Shown: one piece after another, positions 63,730 to 64,000 of the stretch
Numbering within the stretch: the stretch's first letter is position 1
How the letters are laid out: each line of letters opens with the position of its first letter
Source of the DNA: Nonomuraea indica
Lineage (GTDB): Bacteria; Actinomycetota; Actinomycetes; Streptosporangiales; Streptosporangiaceae
Direction: 5' to 3'
NCBI RefSeq assembly: GCF_002850745.1
Contig: NZ_KZ559475.1
Location: 92,196 to 156,195 of the forward strand
Length of the DNA: 64,000 bases
The notes under the pieces: model-generated
Told to the model about the DNA's origin: nothing
The model's input: the letters and a program-made list of their open reading frames with translations, nothing else
The model's database searches: none
Made by a program: the position numbers and the translations under genes

Positions 63730-64000
63730 ATGATGAAGTCGACGATTGCCGGGCTTGCTCTCCTGGGTGCGCTTCACCACGGTTGGGAGGACTTCAGGAC
63801 GGAGCGGCCCCTGTACGTGTCGGGGACGGTGACGGAGGTCCGGTGGGGTAACCCGCACCCGGAGGTGCGGCTGCGGGTGACGTCCCCCGTACGGCTGCCG
63901 TCCGGGTTGGCCGAGCGTCCCATTCCGGCCGAGTTGGAGGAGCTCGGAGGACGGGACGTGCTGCGGCGCACCCAGGCGTACGACGGCCAGGACGACGAGG
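63730..64000 (+). CDS. DUF6152-family protein, partial (runs off the window)
   Basis: First 90 residues of a protein starting MMKSTIAGLALLGALHHGWEDF, with a short hydrophobic leader. The segment YVSGTVTEVRWGNPHPEVRLRV is typical of DUF6152, usually small exported proteins of unknown role. Start is one of two adjacent ATGs. Gene is cut at base 64000. Divergent from the LysR gene. Confidence 0.72.
   Translation, partial: MMKSTIAGLALLGALHHGWEDFRTERPLYVSGTVTEVRWGNPHPEVRLRVTSPVRLPSGLAERPIPAELEELGGRDVLRRTQAYDGQDDE

Overview
The window is from a high-GC actinomycete chromosome. The genes are dense, with mostly GC-ending codons and many GTG starts. Several families are actinobacterial markers: DUF3145, DUF3052, DUF5998, a FasR-type regulator and a mycothiol-dependent isomerase fold. 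Gene order resembles two stretches of the Streptomyces chromosome: parE...parC, and fasR-fabD-fabH-acpP-fabF together with aceE-DUF3052-ahpE. A genus in Streptosporangiaceae (Nonomuraea-like) is my best guess, but it is an inference and no database was searched.

Layout. 0.2-14 kb: topoisomerase IV subunits parE (+) and parC (-) flank a tyrosine phosphatase, an MFS exporter, a quinone reductase with a textbook SoxR-type box, a beta-carbonic anhydrase, a redoxin, a VOC protein and a secreted GH3 glycosidase under a perfect 22-bp palindrome. 14-24 kb: TauD-type dioxygenase, RecQ helicase with a phosphoribosyltransferase-like tail, PfkB kinase, a GNAT/acyl-CoA-synthetase protein acyltransferase, DUF5998, a phosphodiesterase and a sulfurtransferase. 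24.3-29.3 kb: a compact minus-strand operon encoding a cytoplasmic subtilisin, an ECF-like sigma factor, a translationally coupled small protein and a 983-residue TPR-CHAT (caspase-like) protein. This is the strongest candidate for a little-described signalling or conflict system.

29.5-36.6 kb: DUF3145 and the type II fatty acid synthase operon (fabD-fabH-acpP-fabF-accD) behind its PucR/FasR regulator. 36.7-38.7 kb: a three-gene unit (DUF350 membrane protein, glutathionylspermidine-synthase-like ATP-grasp enzyme, small RGGFG-tailed membrane protein) like the E. coli yjfLMC/ygiBC sets. 38.8-50.8 kb: PHP-domain protein, WYL regulator with a VOC protein, MDMPI-type protein, lipoprotein peptidase, aceE, DUF1918, YjbQ, DUF3052, AhpE, a zinc-ribbon protein and a ROK kinase.

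50.8-61.9 kb: an actinomycete integrative and conjugative element (AICE) sits in the 3' end of a tRNA-Val(TAC) gene between 46-bp att repeats with one mismatch. It carries a tyrosine integrase with two apparent frameshifts, a RepSA-like initiator with a nonsense codon and a frameshift, an intact FtsK/Tra translocase, small accessory genes, a GntR (KorSA-like) repressor with candidate operators, and an XRE-TPR regulator. It also carries a distinctly AT-richer two-gene cargo (a membrane protein with a PLD-like C-terminus plus a DEDDy 3'-5' exonuclease). Both ends carry pairs of an 11-bp direct repeat that look like integrase arm sites, and a 150-nt hairpin lies near attR. 62-64 kb: a small secreted protein, a LysR regulator and the start of a DUF6152 gene running off the window.

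Many intergenic spaces hold short perfect tandem arrays (17-, 33-, 40- and 42-bp units) and long hairpin terminators, a recurring architectural theme of this chromosome.
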